Source: Tanytarsus gracilentus | Taxonomy: Eukaryota; Arthropoda; Insecta; Diptera; Chironomidae | NCBI GenBank assembly: GCA_038502055.1 | Contig: JAXRKN010000045.1 | Span: 11,335,501 to 11,399,500 of the forward strand | Direction of reading: 5' to 3' | Length of the DNA stretch: 64,000 nucleotides | Shown: one piece after another, positions 1 to 9,800 of the stretch | How positions within the stretch are numbered: position 1 is the stretch's first letter | Layout of the letters: each line of letters begins with the position of its first letter | Made by a program: the position numbers and the translations under genes | Notes under the pieces: model-generated | Database searches by the model: none | The model's input: the letters and a program-made list of their open reading frames with translations, nothing else | What the model was told of the DNA's origin: nothing

Positions 1-330
1 ATTGCACAATGTAATGTCTTGGCACTAGGGGTCGAAAACAGGTTTTGGAAAAATCCAAAATTAATATATAGCGGAGCTATAATAGTGCAATGTGAATACG
101 ATCGGTTATGCATAACCAGAAGCCCAACAATGGCTCTCTTTAGGTATGAGAAGCATTTTTGTTACACAATTTCCGCAACATTCCCACGCTACACACTACA
201 CAACTGAGTTTGGTAAAATTGTACTCATTTTTTTTGCCACAAAACCCCACAAAACAAAACAAGATGGGTCTGCAAACGGCTTTGCCATTTCCAATAGCTC
301 CGCATAGATTAGTACCCTACTCCGTTGCAA

Positions 331-920
331 TGAGCATTAGTGGCACTCTTGGTTAATCATGAAGGACATTCTTCAAAAATCATCAATGTAAATCGATTCC
401 TGATGCAATAACGAGTTCAACGATACCCATGAAGACATAGTTCTGAAAAATGGACATTAGTGGCACTCCTGCCCGGCCATGATGGACACTCCTCAAAAAT
501 CATCAATGTCAATCGATTCCTGATGCAATGACGAGTTCAACGACATACATGAAGCCATAGTTCTGAAAAATGGGCATTAGTGGCACTCCTGGCCGGCCAT
601 GATGGACATGTCTCAAAAATCATCAATGTCAATCGATTCCTGATGCAATGACGAGTTCAACGACATACATGAAGCCATAGTTCTGAAAAATGGGCATTAG
701 TGGCACTCCTGGCCGACCATGATCGACATGTCTCAAAAATCATCAATGTCAATCAATTCCTGATGCAATGACGAGTTCAACGACATACATGAAGCCATAG
801 TTCTGGAAAATGGGCATTAGTGGCACTCCAGGCCGGCCATGATGGACACTCCTCAAAAATCGTCAATGCCAATCGATTCCTGATGCAATTACGAGTTCAA
901 CGATACCCATGAAGCCATAT
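331..920 (+). repeat. 120-bp tandem array, about 4.9 units
   Basis: Successive units repeat with a period of exactly 120 bases, starting near 331, 451, 571, 691 and 811. Each carries 'gcattagtggcactcctgg', a 'caatcgattcctgatgcaa' segment and a 'catgaagccatagttctg' segment. The outer units are more diverged than the inner ones, as expected if the array grew by unequal exchange. The same unit in reverse orientation makes up 48690-49190. 120 is a multiple of three, but the units contain stops and I see no coding. Confidence 0.92.
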
Positions 921-1091
921 AAAAGAAAATTTGTATGAAAAAGGACATTTTTGCACTCAGGGACGGTCCTTGAAGGGTCATACCTCAAAACTAAATACTT
1001 CTTGCACAACTAGAGCCAAAACCCGATCTTTAGCCACAAACCCGAGTCAAATCCGACCAGCCGTTCTTGAGATATGGCGTTCACTAAGATC

Positions 1092-1139
1092 GTAAGAAAG
1101 TAAGAAAGTGAGAAAGTGAGAAAGTAAGAAAGTAAGATG
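1092..1139 (+). repeat. 8-bp microsatellite (GTAAGAAA/GTGAGAAA), six units
   Basis: Six consecutive octamers of the form GTRAGAAA lie inside the repetitive element. The matching position of the related copy near 48 kb lacks this run, so it is probably a local expansion. Confidence 0.85.
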
Positions 1140-1326
1140 ACTTAAATGGCTCTAACTCCTCGTAGGATCAACCGATTTCAAATCTGTTTTCGCCAGTTTG
1201 TAGGGTTTGACTAGGCCTATCATTTGAGTATAAGTTTTGATATTGCACAATGTAATGTCTTGGCACTAGGGGCCGAAAACAGGTTTTGGAAAAATCCAAA
1301 ATTAATATATAGCGGAGCTATAATTG

Positions 1327-4082
1327 AATGGCTGCTGACTTTTGCTGCGGCATATAATCCAATGAATTTGATCATTTCGGTAACGCCAAGTGCCTGTCAC
1401 AAAATGCGTTTGCCATTGAATGTCGTCGCGTTTATTTATTTATCGATGTCATGAGTATGTGTGTGGCACAACTTTAATGAAAAATAACGCAAAGAAGAAG
1501 CAACCAGCGCGTAATCGAATTTATTTTCGCAATTGTCACTTGGCTCGCGAATCACCATTTCAGACAACTGAAATTTACAAATAACCACATCAGCATATTC
1601 AATTCACGAGCATTGCGAATTTTAGACGCGTTAAAAGTCACAGTAAATTTTTGCATGACAACAATTGTTGGCACAATCATTAAGAGTGATCATGATCATC
1701 GTTATTTCGCGGCATATATGAGTCTATTATGTGAATTCATCACTCGTGCAGCGGCGACTGCAAAGACTTAAATATCAGCCTGCATTGTAACGAAAGAGAA
1801 AGTCCAGGTGACCAATTTCACTTCAATATTGAGTACGCTCTGCACGCCAACAACGGTCAAATTAAATAATTTCACTCTTTTTTTTTCTTATACTGATGAA
1901 TCGTATTAATAGTAATTTAACGTTGCGGTTTATGATCTCATTTTTGTTGAGCCTTTAACGGCACCGAGAGCATTACATAAAGATTTTTTTCGGTATCGCC
2001 CATTTGAATGTGCAATGTGCGCGAAAAAATATAACAAAGAGGTTATTGCAAAACGAGATCAGCGATTTTGTCCTATTAAAATAATTTTTAATCCCGCTAT
2101 ACAAACTTTTCTTGAGTTATATTTGTTGATTCTAAAATTAGTTTTTCCAAGAAAAACCCAAGACCCAGAATTATTTCAACAATCTTAATTAAATATCGCC
2201 GTGATATCTCAACAACCTCATTCCATCACTCACTATCAGCTGACAACAACTGTATATTAAGCGAAACTTAATTAGTACGAAATTCGTTTAAAAAGAAACA
2301 CGAAAATTGTTAAAACAAACATTTCCCAATTTCACAGACACACGATGGAAAATAATATAAAAGTAAACGACCTCATCAGCGTTTTAAAGTCTTCCATGGG
2401 TGCCCTCCAAAATAAGAAACAGCAACAGGTTTCACTACAATCAAGAAATGATCATCGATAGGTGCTTTTTTTTGAGAAGTTACATAAGTTTTAAATATAT
2501 AGAAATATATATTTGAGGCACATCCACATGGTAACCGTGACTTTAACAATATTTTTGTCTCTCTTTTGAAAAAAAATGTTTAATTCGCCGAAGGTCTCGT
2601 GCGCCGACATCGGCCACAACGCGTCAAGATTAAAAATTCAATGTTGGCGACGCGGCAACGAAGAATAGACAGAAGGAGAAAAAGAGATCAAGAAATTGTG
2701 ATGGGGATAAGAAGAGAGGACACAAATAAATTGCATTTTATTAAATTAGCGCTTCATAGGATATCATTATTTCCTTGTCAGAGATTTATTGCATGAAGAG
2801 AAAAGAGAGATGAATGGGTGACAGTAGATTATATTAGAATGTCATGCACATGATTATGATGCTCAACAGGTCTGGGAGGTTAGAAGGTCGTGCTCGGTTG
2901 ACATCACCAAATCAATACTCTAACAAGTTCAATGTAAATCCATTTAAATTTATGTTAATTGGATGAGCAGTAGGCAGCGTGTGACCTTAACAAGAGAAAA
3001 CTTGAAAATCATCCGCTATTCTAATCATAAATTCGCAATCGCCCACATGCTTAGCTGCGCTTATGTACGCAATTCTATTCGTTCCATAATTGGATCAGTC
3101 ATTTGAAGTGCTCTCTCAGGGATTATGCGTCAATAACTATTGTAAAATTATGGCTTCAATTGATTCAGTGTCGAAAACTTTATTATTCTGAATTGTTGCC
3201 AGACACAATACAAGTAGTAGTTTCTTTAACAAAGTGGAATTAAATTATATGGAAATTTAATTCGATGCAACGATTAATTACTTGACATCACTACCGCTGC
3301 CAATTGACACATACTGTACTTGACACATAAAGATGTTATTTAAACTGTACCATTGTACTTCTTTTGACGCACAACTTTTTGCCATAGTCTTTTCCACAAA
3401 TACATTACTTATCTATTTTTAAAGTAGATTCTATCGTCCGTGAAATTAGAGATTGACAACTTCCATAATGTTTTTTTAGAATATTTGCAACTATACATCT
3501 CGAGCATACAAACATACACGAGTCATGAATCATAGTTGAGAGCATGATGATGATTAAGGACGGTGTGAGCGATGTAAGAGATAAGAGCTAAAAATAATTT
3601 TTCAGCAAAGATATATTTTCACTCAATTTTCTGAGCAAGGTCACGATCTAGAGATTTATTACTACGAAAGTAATTACGAGGGATTTCAGAGAATCCACTT
3701 TAAGTATAATAAAACTTTGCACAGATTTATTTTTTACATTTTTTTCTTCAATTTCTTTCTTGTAAAATTTTTTTCCAGCAAAAACTTACAAATTATAAAA
3801 AGCACTTTTAATTTTGCACAAAATCACTCTTCTTGAATTTCCCGTACGACCCGAGTCACTTTAGAGTTTTTTGTCATGAGTTTGTGACCGAATTCAACGC
3901 GCAACCAAATGAAATTAAAAAAATTCGAGCTCTTTAAATTTTCTACGAAGCTGAAAAATAAACACAAGCCAACTGACGAGCCCTTCGTGTATTTTTTGAA
4001 ATTTCAAAAAACGTTAAAAATAAAAATCACTTTTATTTTTGAATGTATCGCAGCCCACGCGTGTGTTTAACTAAGTCAGAAG
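1327..4082. other. Intergenic region, no firm gene
   Basis: About 2.8 kb of AT-rich sequence between the repetitive element and the protease gene. It holds one weak short ORF (2345-2461) and an arginine-rich open stretch (about 2584-2796) with no start in good context and no recognised similarity. I see no RNA gene or further repeat. Confidence 0.6.
2345..2461 (+). CDS. Possible short ORF or first exon, 38 aa, unknown
   Basis: An ATG in a reasonable context (acacacgATGG) opens 38 codons, beginning MENNIKVNDLISVLKSSMGA and then turning glutamine- and lysine-rich (ALQNKKQQQ) before TAG. The balanced hydrophobic/charged spacing looks more protein-like than the surrounding AT-rich DNA. A weak GT follows the CAACAG codons, so this could be a first exon spliced onward, but I could not join it convincingly to the arginine-rich stretch downstream. 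I do not recognise a family. It could equally be chance. Confidence 0.22.
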   Translation: MENNIKVNDLISVLKSSMGALQNKKQQQVSLQSRNDHR

Positions 4083-4931
4083 ATGTTGAAATTAACATTT
4101 CATTTAATTCTTCTAATTAATTTAACAAAAGCGGAAGTTCTTTGTGGAGTTTCATTAAATTCAAGCATTACGAAGCAAGAATATTTTCCATGGATCACGA
4201 TTTTATTTAGCAGCGTTAATAAAACTGCTAACGAAGCAAGTGATAAATTCCTTTGTGGCTCGTCAATTATTTCGGATAAATATTCGATACTGGCTGCGCA
4301 TTGTATTCAAGAAAAGAGATCCGTTTATAGGAGAAAATGCGATGAAATTTATCTCCTCACAAATGTGCATGATTTGAAACACATTGAGACAGCTAAAAGA
4401 ATTTTAATCTCAAAGATTTTTGTACATCCTGACTATAGTGCGATAAGTGAGGCATACGATGCTGACCTTGCTCTGCTGAAATTTAAAAACTCGTTAATTT
4501 TCAATGCAAACACAATTCCAATTTGCTTATGGCACGACCACGTGATTACACAAAAAAGCGGTAAAATCATTAGCTTCACCGATCCTGAACCAGATGAACC
4601 AGGATACGATAACTATGAGCACGATCCTAATCACAATTACCCAAAGATTTTTAATATGCCAATAAGAAGTGAATGTACTCGTACTCAACCGAGATTTCAT
4701 TCGATTGAATCTGATCGAACTTTTTGTGCTGGAGGTCTTAACTCTGGACAATGCTTAGAAATTGGCAATTCTGGAAGTTCAATTGCTGTTAAAATCGACA
4801 ATAAATATTATGCTCGTGGAATTGTAAGTGCTTCGTTCATAGATTTTGCTGGATGCGACAACTATACTTACTCACTTTTCACCGACATCCCTAAATTTAG
4901 GGATTGGATTAAGCAAACAATTTTAAATTAA
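4083..4931 (+). CDS. Secreted trypsin-fold serine protease homologue, probably impaired
   Basis: A single exon encodes 282 residues. The N-terminus (MLKLTFHLILLINLTKA) is a clear signal peptide, so the product should be secreted or luminal. It has a chymotrypsin-like domain: FPW near the start, FLCGSSII, LAAHC with the catalytic His, DADLALL with the catalytic Asp, and GNSGSS with the catalytic Ser. Departures from active enzymes: no Arg/Lys-IVGG activation site is visible; the Asp before the catalytic Ser (chymotrypsin 194), which normally pairs with the new N-terminus, is Asn; GDSGGP has become GNSGSS; and five residues rather than three separate the pocket Cys from the Ser. The overall style resembles the gastrulation-defective or modular protease group of insects. 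An acidic, Pro/Asp/Tyr-rich loop lies around residues 165-185. It may be a regulatory pseudo-protease; residual activity cannot be excluded. Confidence 0.85.
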   Translation: MLKLTFHLILLINLTKAEVLCGVSLNSSITKQEYFPWITILFSSVNKTANEASDKFLCGSSIISDKYSILAAHCIQEKRSVYRRKCDEIYLLTNVHDLKHIETAKRILISKIFVHPDYSAISEAYDADLALLKFKNSLIFNANTIPICLWHDHVITQKSGKIISFTDPEPDEPGYDNYEHDPNHNYPKIFNMPIRSECTRTQPRFHSIESDRTFCAGGLNSGQCLEIGNSGSSIAVKIDNKYYARGIVSASFIDFAGCDNYTYSLFTDIPKFRDWIKQTILN

Positions 4932-4994
4932 TTTTCACACTGATCAATTCTTTAATTATATGGAAATATTTGACATCTTTTCGAAGAAGAAAAA

Positions 4995-5000
4995 AATAAA
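4995..5000 (+). terminator. Poly(A) signal AATAAA of the protease gene
   Basis: AATAAA lies 64 bases after the protease stop and 5 bases before the last coding base of pontin on the other strand. Cleavage 10-30 bases downstream would fall inside the pontin coding sequence, so the two transcripts probably overlap at their 3' ends. On the minus strand, an ATTAAA-like signal around 4952-4957 could serve pontin. Confidence 0.5.
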
Positions 5001-5004
5001 GTAA

Positions 5005-6438
5005 TTACTTCATGTATTTTGTGCTCTTTTGGAGGAACTCGCTGCTACGTTTTGCGTCGAGGAAAAGCTCATTCACCTCCAAAATGTCCTCTTTAATGAT
5101 TTGAGTTCTTCCGTTGACTTTAGCCGATTGATATGCGGGTGTCATGAGTTGAACTGCATAGCGGAGCGTTGTTTTGCTTCCAACTTCACTTAGCGCCGCA
5201 ATTCCCTCGTCGTCAATTGATAGTCCTTCGGTTTGAGCACGGAGTTTAATGATTTGTTCAATTTCGGCTACCTTATAGGGTGTTGTCTGGATGATTAACA
5301 ATCGATCGAGAAGGTCGAGTGGAATGCCATGAGGAGAGTAGATATCGTTGGTTCCTCGAATGACGCAGCGGCCACGGTTGGTTGCAAAAATTACGATTGG
5401 TGCGATGGGAGATTCGAGAGACTTATGCAAATATGTGAATGTCTCCAAGTCAAGCATGTGCACTTCGTCGATGAAGAGAACGCCCGGGACGAGTTCAGCG
5501 ATTCCTTGGTCAATGTACTTGTTTACAACTTTGTTAATCTCTTGTCTCAATTTGTCAGTGATTTCGGTCTTTTTTGGCTTCATAAGTTGCCCAACGAGAG
5601 AAAGTACATCCTGACCGCCTTGCGGACGTGCATTGGCAACATCGAGATCATGCAAAGTGACATCCTGAACGACTTCCTTCTTCTTATGAACATCTCCTTT
5701 GGGCAATGGAACATATTCTTCCGTTTCTAAATCAAATTCCGTCGCGAATGTGTCACTTCGTCCCTGACGCTTGACAGCGCCGCTATTTGCCTCAATGTAA
5801 ATGACATCGCCGACTTCAACTTTCTCCTTTTGTAGTGCTTCATAGATGCTCGGATCGAGTTTAAGCTGCTTAGTACCTTTCGCTGTCTTTAATCCAATGA
5901 CGACATTACTGATGGTCCTTCCGAATCCTCCCATAGGGTTTTCTGTCTCGACTGGTGTCAGCTCAGTTACCTCTCCCTCATACACCTCTTTAGTCTCACG
6001 AATACGTAATCCAATTGATCGTCGGAAGTTCTCCATCAACACCTCCGTCTTCTTAATTTCACTACTGAAGACTTCAGAACCAACCATCGGACAAAATGGA
6101 ACCTTATTACCGAGCTCATGAGCTATTGCCATAGCGACAGCTGTTTTGCCCGTTCCTGGTGGTCCTGCGAGAAGTAAAGCTCTTCCCGCCATCTTCTTTG
6201 ACTTGATCAAATCAACAATGATTCCGGCAGCCTACAAAAAAAATTATTTCTGGATGTTAAAGAAATTTAACCTAAGATGGAAAAGTTGAATATTTACCTC
6301 GCGAGCTGCTATTTGACCCACTAAACCAGCTCCAATTTGAAGTGGCACTCCTTTATCGTCGAGACCAAGTCCTTTCACGTGGGAATGAGCGGCGATACGC
6401 TGAGTTTTAACTGTCGATTTTACTTCTTCGATTTTCAT
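5005..6438 (-). CDS. pont: Pontin / RuvB-like 1 AAA+ ATPase
   Basis: Two exons on the minus strand: 6438-6298 (47 codons) and 6231-5005, joined in phase 0 across a 66-base GT-AG intron, giving 455 residues; human RUVBL1 is 456. The protein starts MKIEEVKST and reads through KGLGLDDKG into the Walker A motif GPPGTGKT. The OB-fold insertion follows (EVTELTPVETENPMGGFG and ANSGAVKRQGR). Walker B is FIDEVHMLD, then sensor 1 (FATNRG), and the protein ends in KYMK as in other pontins. From family knowledge it forms hetero-hexameric rings with reptin and serves in INO80, SWR1/Tip60 and R2TP complexes, including box C/D snoRNP assembly. All key ATPase residues are present, so it should be functional. 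It is divergently arranged with UTP20. Confidence 0.97.
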
Positions 6439-6806
6439 TGTGTTTGAAGATGATTTAAAGCGCTACTCGTTGATTCTGTGAGTGTCTAGTTGCCTATGAA
6501 CAATTTTATTCACTTTTATTTACCGATTTACTTCAATTAATCGATTAAAACTTTCGAGAATATTTTTTGTTTGATCGATGAATGCCGCTTTTGGGGGGAA
6601 ATAAGTTAAGTGAAGAGGCGCGAAATTTAAAATTCGAATTATAAATTTTCAAATAAGCAGGCTTTCACTGTAACATGTGGTCAACATAAACAAAAGTTGA
6701 TTTTAAAAAATTTAAAGAGAAATAATTAGTGAAAGTAATTAATTTTGTGCATAAGTTCACATTTTATTGAAATAAGTTAAAGTCAAGTTGAATTAAAGCC
6801 CGAAAA
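6439..6806. promoter_or_regulatory. Shared divergent promoter of pontin and UTP20
   Basis: Only 368 bases separate the start codons of pontin (leftward) and UTP20 (rightward), and no other gene lies between, so both 5' UTRs and core promoters must fit here. I see no TATA box in a convincing position on either side, as expected for housekeeping genes. Co-regulation is an inference. Confidence 0.6.
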
Positions 6807-9800
6807 ATGCGCAGAAAACATAAAACCGAGAATGTTTTTAAGGTAAACTTTTTTAACCAGAAAAAACGTGGAAATTTTCTAATATAAAAAATATTTTTCT
6901 AGTTTAAGAACTTTAGCGAGCGAATTTCCGAAGTTGATCTTCGATCCTTGGCCTTTTATCGCATCGAGCATGTAAATGAACTTCCAGACGAGAATCGATC
7001 GTATTTTCATCAGTGTCAAGAGAAATGGCATGTCTTGAATTTAACGCAGGAATTTGGGGAGCTTGAAAAGAGTTTTAAAAATGTTCAGACAGCAACATTG
7101 CCTCTGATCCTTCATCATAAAGAGAAGATTGTTGAAATCTTATTGGAGCGATTGGAAAATTCAACGATTTTGTCACTTCAGCCGGTGCTTGAGTATGTTA
7201 AAAATTATTTAACTCTAAATTTTTAACAAAAAAATAATAATTAATTTTAGACTGACGGTCGCATTAGCTCGTGATCTTCGAGAGGAATTTTATGCTCATT
7301 TCCAAAAGTTTTTTGAACTGCTCTTGAAACTTTTAAATACAAAAGATGCCGATCAGACTGAGTGGACACTCGTGACTCTCGCATATCTCTTCAAAATTCT
7401 TAAACCATTTCTGTGCAAGGAAATATCGATTGTCATTCAGAGAATTCTTCCACTGCTCAGTGAGAAACGGCAGCCGGATCACATCATAAACTTCTCTGTC
7501 GAGTGCTTTGCATTTATTGTGAAGAATTTAAAGGATAAAAATAGTTTTCTACTGACACTTTTAAAAGCGGTAAAGGAAGAAGAATCATACGTGATGGGAT
7601 GTGGCAAGCTCTTCTTTGAAATGACGCGAGGATTGAATGGACAATTTCACAGCAAAGGCGAAGAGTTCTTGTTGACGCTGTTTGAGGCATTTGGAAAAGA
7701 TGAATATGCAAAATACCGCGATACTCTCAAAGAGGTGAGTTTAATTTATTTATGAAAATACAAAAAAATTTATAAATTAACATCTTTTAGATACTCGTTC
7801 AAACAGTCGGCGATATTTTGAGTTATATCGAGACGCGACATATTTCATCGTACTGGAATGTAATTTTCAAAGTATTCGATTCATTCATTGCCAACAAAAA
7901 CCCATCAAATATCGACTACATGCTTCACTTTCTCGGCCAATCAATAGAATTTTATGGTGGCAAGAAGGTCAGCGACATTTCAAAAGTGATTAATATTCTT
8001 GTTCAATTAATTGATATGGATCTTCCACTCGAGACAATGATGACCGTTTCAAAAATTGCATCTGTGATTTTACTTTCGAAGAATTTCACTCTTACACAGC
8101 TCGATGCGAGCCGTATAGCGAAGAAAATTACAAACACAACGCACGTTGAGGTGTTCGAAGGCTTTGTTAAAAATTCATTGGACTGCACCCAATTTGATTT
8201 TCTCATCATGCCGGATTTTGTTAAATATTTTGAGCAAAAATTGACAAAGTCTAATATGGAAAAGCTGGCTGAAATAATTGACCGTAGAAGTCCCAACGAG
8301 CTGCTCGATTGTGAAAATAATTTTAGAGGATACACAATCTTTTTTAAGAAGAAGCAAACTATCGAGGGAATTATTGAGAAAATTTTTCAAGGAGATGATG
8401 AAGAATTTTTGCTAGCAATTCAAATTTATCCTCACATTACATCGGTCGATAAGGACAAAGTTGAGGAGCATTTAAAGAAGAGAATTGATTTGTTGCTGAA
8501 GGATTTAAGCGATATCAAAAACATTTATCTGCTAGCTGTGTGTCTTTCAACAGTTTATTTCATTAATGGCTCACTGTTGCCGTCAAAAGTTATGGAAGTT
8601 CTTCAATCGGTGCTGAAACTAGAACAAACTTATCCGGTTCTAAAAATCGTTAAATTTCTTCTTGACCTTCTAAAGGATAAATTTCATGTTAGCACAGATT
8701 TATTTAACACAATCCGTTCAGCCGTAGCCGAAAATCTTCTCTCAAAGCACCACAAAGTCAGACTTCTCACATCGCAAATTCTCTCATCGTTTGAGCATCA
8801 TAAAAATTTATATTCGATCTTTGCTCGAATTGAGGATATAGAGCCGACAATTCAAACATATCGAGATCAAATTTTGCTGCTCCAAAAACTCGATTACGAC
8901 TCGTGTGTGGCGCTTAAAGATGCAAAATGTGCCGAAGATGCTGTAAGATTTTGTCTCGGATTTCTTCATGTAAATTTTCAACCTCTTTGGGAGACAATTC
9001 AAGAGATCATTGAATCATTCGCTGCCAACTTTGAAATAAATATATTTTGGTCAGTGCTTGTGCATCAACTCAAAGAGATTTCAATTGAAAGCGAAGAGCC
9101 TGAACTATATGAAAATGATAATGGATTTATTCAAGAAAGAATCAGAGAATTTATAAACATTTCCGATCGTTACGATGCTATCGCTTATCGAGTAAAGTTG
9201 CTGAAAATTTTGAGTGACACTAAAACATCGGTTTGCGATGTAAAGCAAAAATATATTGTTGAATTTTTCTACAAATTCTACAACGACGAGTATCAAAATG
9301 AGGACGACGACGCGCCAAAAGGTCGTCAAAAGCTGCTGATTAGTCACATGCAAGTGCTCACAAAATTCACTAATCCAAGGTGCGTGACGAGAAGCAAAGA
9401 ACTCCGCAAGCTCTACATCGAATTATTGCTGCATAGAAATTTTCAAATTCAAAAGCTCGCACTAGACTGTCTTGTGAATTACAAAGAACCCTCAGTCGCA
9501 AATTTCAAAGAAATTCTCTACAATTGTGTCAGCGAAAAAACTTTCCGAAATGAAATTGTTGCGCTGAATTTAAACGAAAAGGTTCAGGATGAATTTCGTG
9601 AAGGATTCTCGGAAATATTTCTCCCAATTATCTACTCGAAGTTGACAATCAAGCAGGGCAAAAATGATCAAGAGGGATTTAAAAATAAGAAGGAGGTGAT
9701 TGTTAGATTTATGAATCACCTTAAAGAAGAAGAACTTGTTAAATTAACAGACATTGCTACAGCAAAAATTCAAATAATCGAAAAATTTGAAGACGCAAAA

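Larger units (their letters stand above)
1..1326 (+). mobile_element. Non-autonomous repetitive element with internal 120-bp array
   Basis: This block has no credible coding sequence. An 83-bp stretch at the left edge (1-83) recurs at 1242-1324 with about one mismatch, and both copies end in a small palindrome (TATAGC GGA GCTATA). Between them lie a 120-bp tandem array and an 8-bp microsatellite. The part after the array (about 990-1325) is clearly related to the reverse complement of 47850-48180, including the text around 'cttcttgca-aactagagc' and 'acttaaatggctcta'. Two independent copies with the same modular order argue for a dispersed transposable element. Internal satellite-like repeats plus a terminal hairpin resemble Helentron/DINE-type elements, but no transposase or diagnostic terminus is visible, so the class is unsettled. 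Confidence 0.6.

Noticed and set aside
331..920. CRISPR-like array
   Set aside because: The repeat covers the full 120-bp period with no unique spacers, and the setting is a spliced eukaryotic genome.
1..1326. LTR retrotransposon interpretation of the direct repeats
   Set aside because: No TG...CA ends, primer-binding site or coding; the repeats coincide with hairpin-type ends instead.
2584..2796. Arginine-rich open frame (+)
   Set aside because: It begins just after a stop, has no good start or acceptor, and cannot be joined in frame to the ORF at 2345; left as intergenic.
5329..6121. Several plus-strand open frames across pontin
   Set aside because: They are shadows of the highly conserved minus-strand pontin exon.
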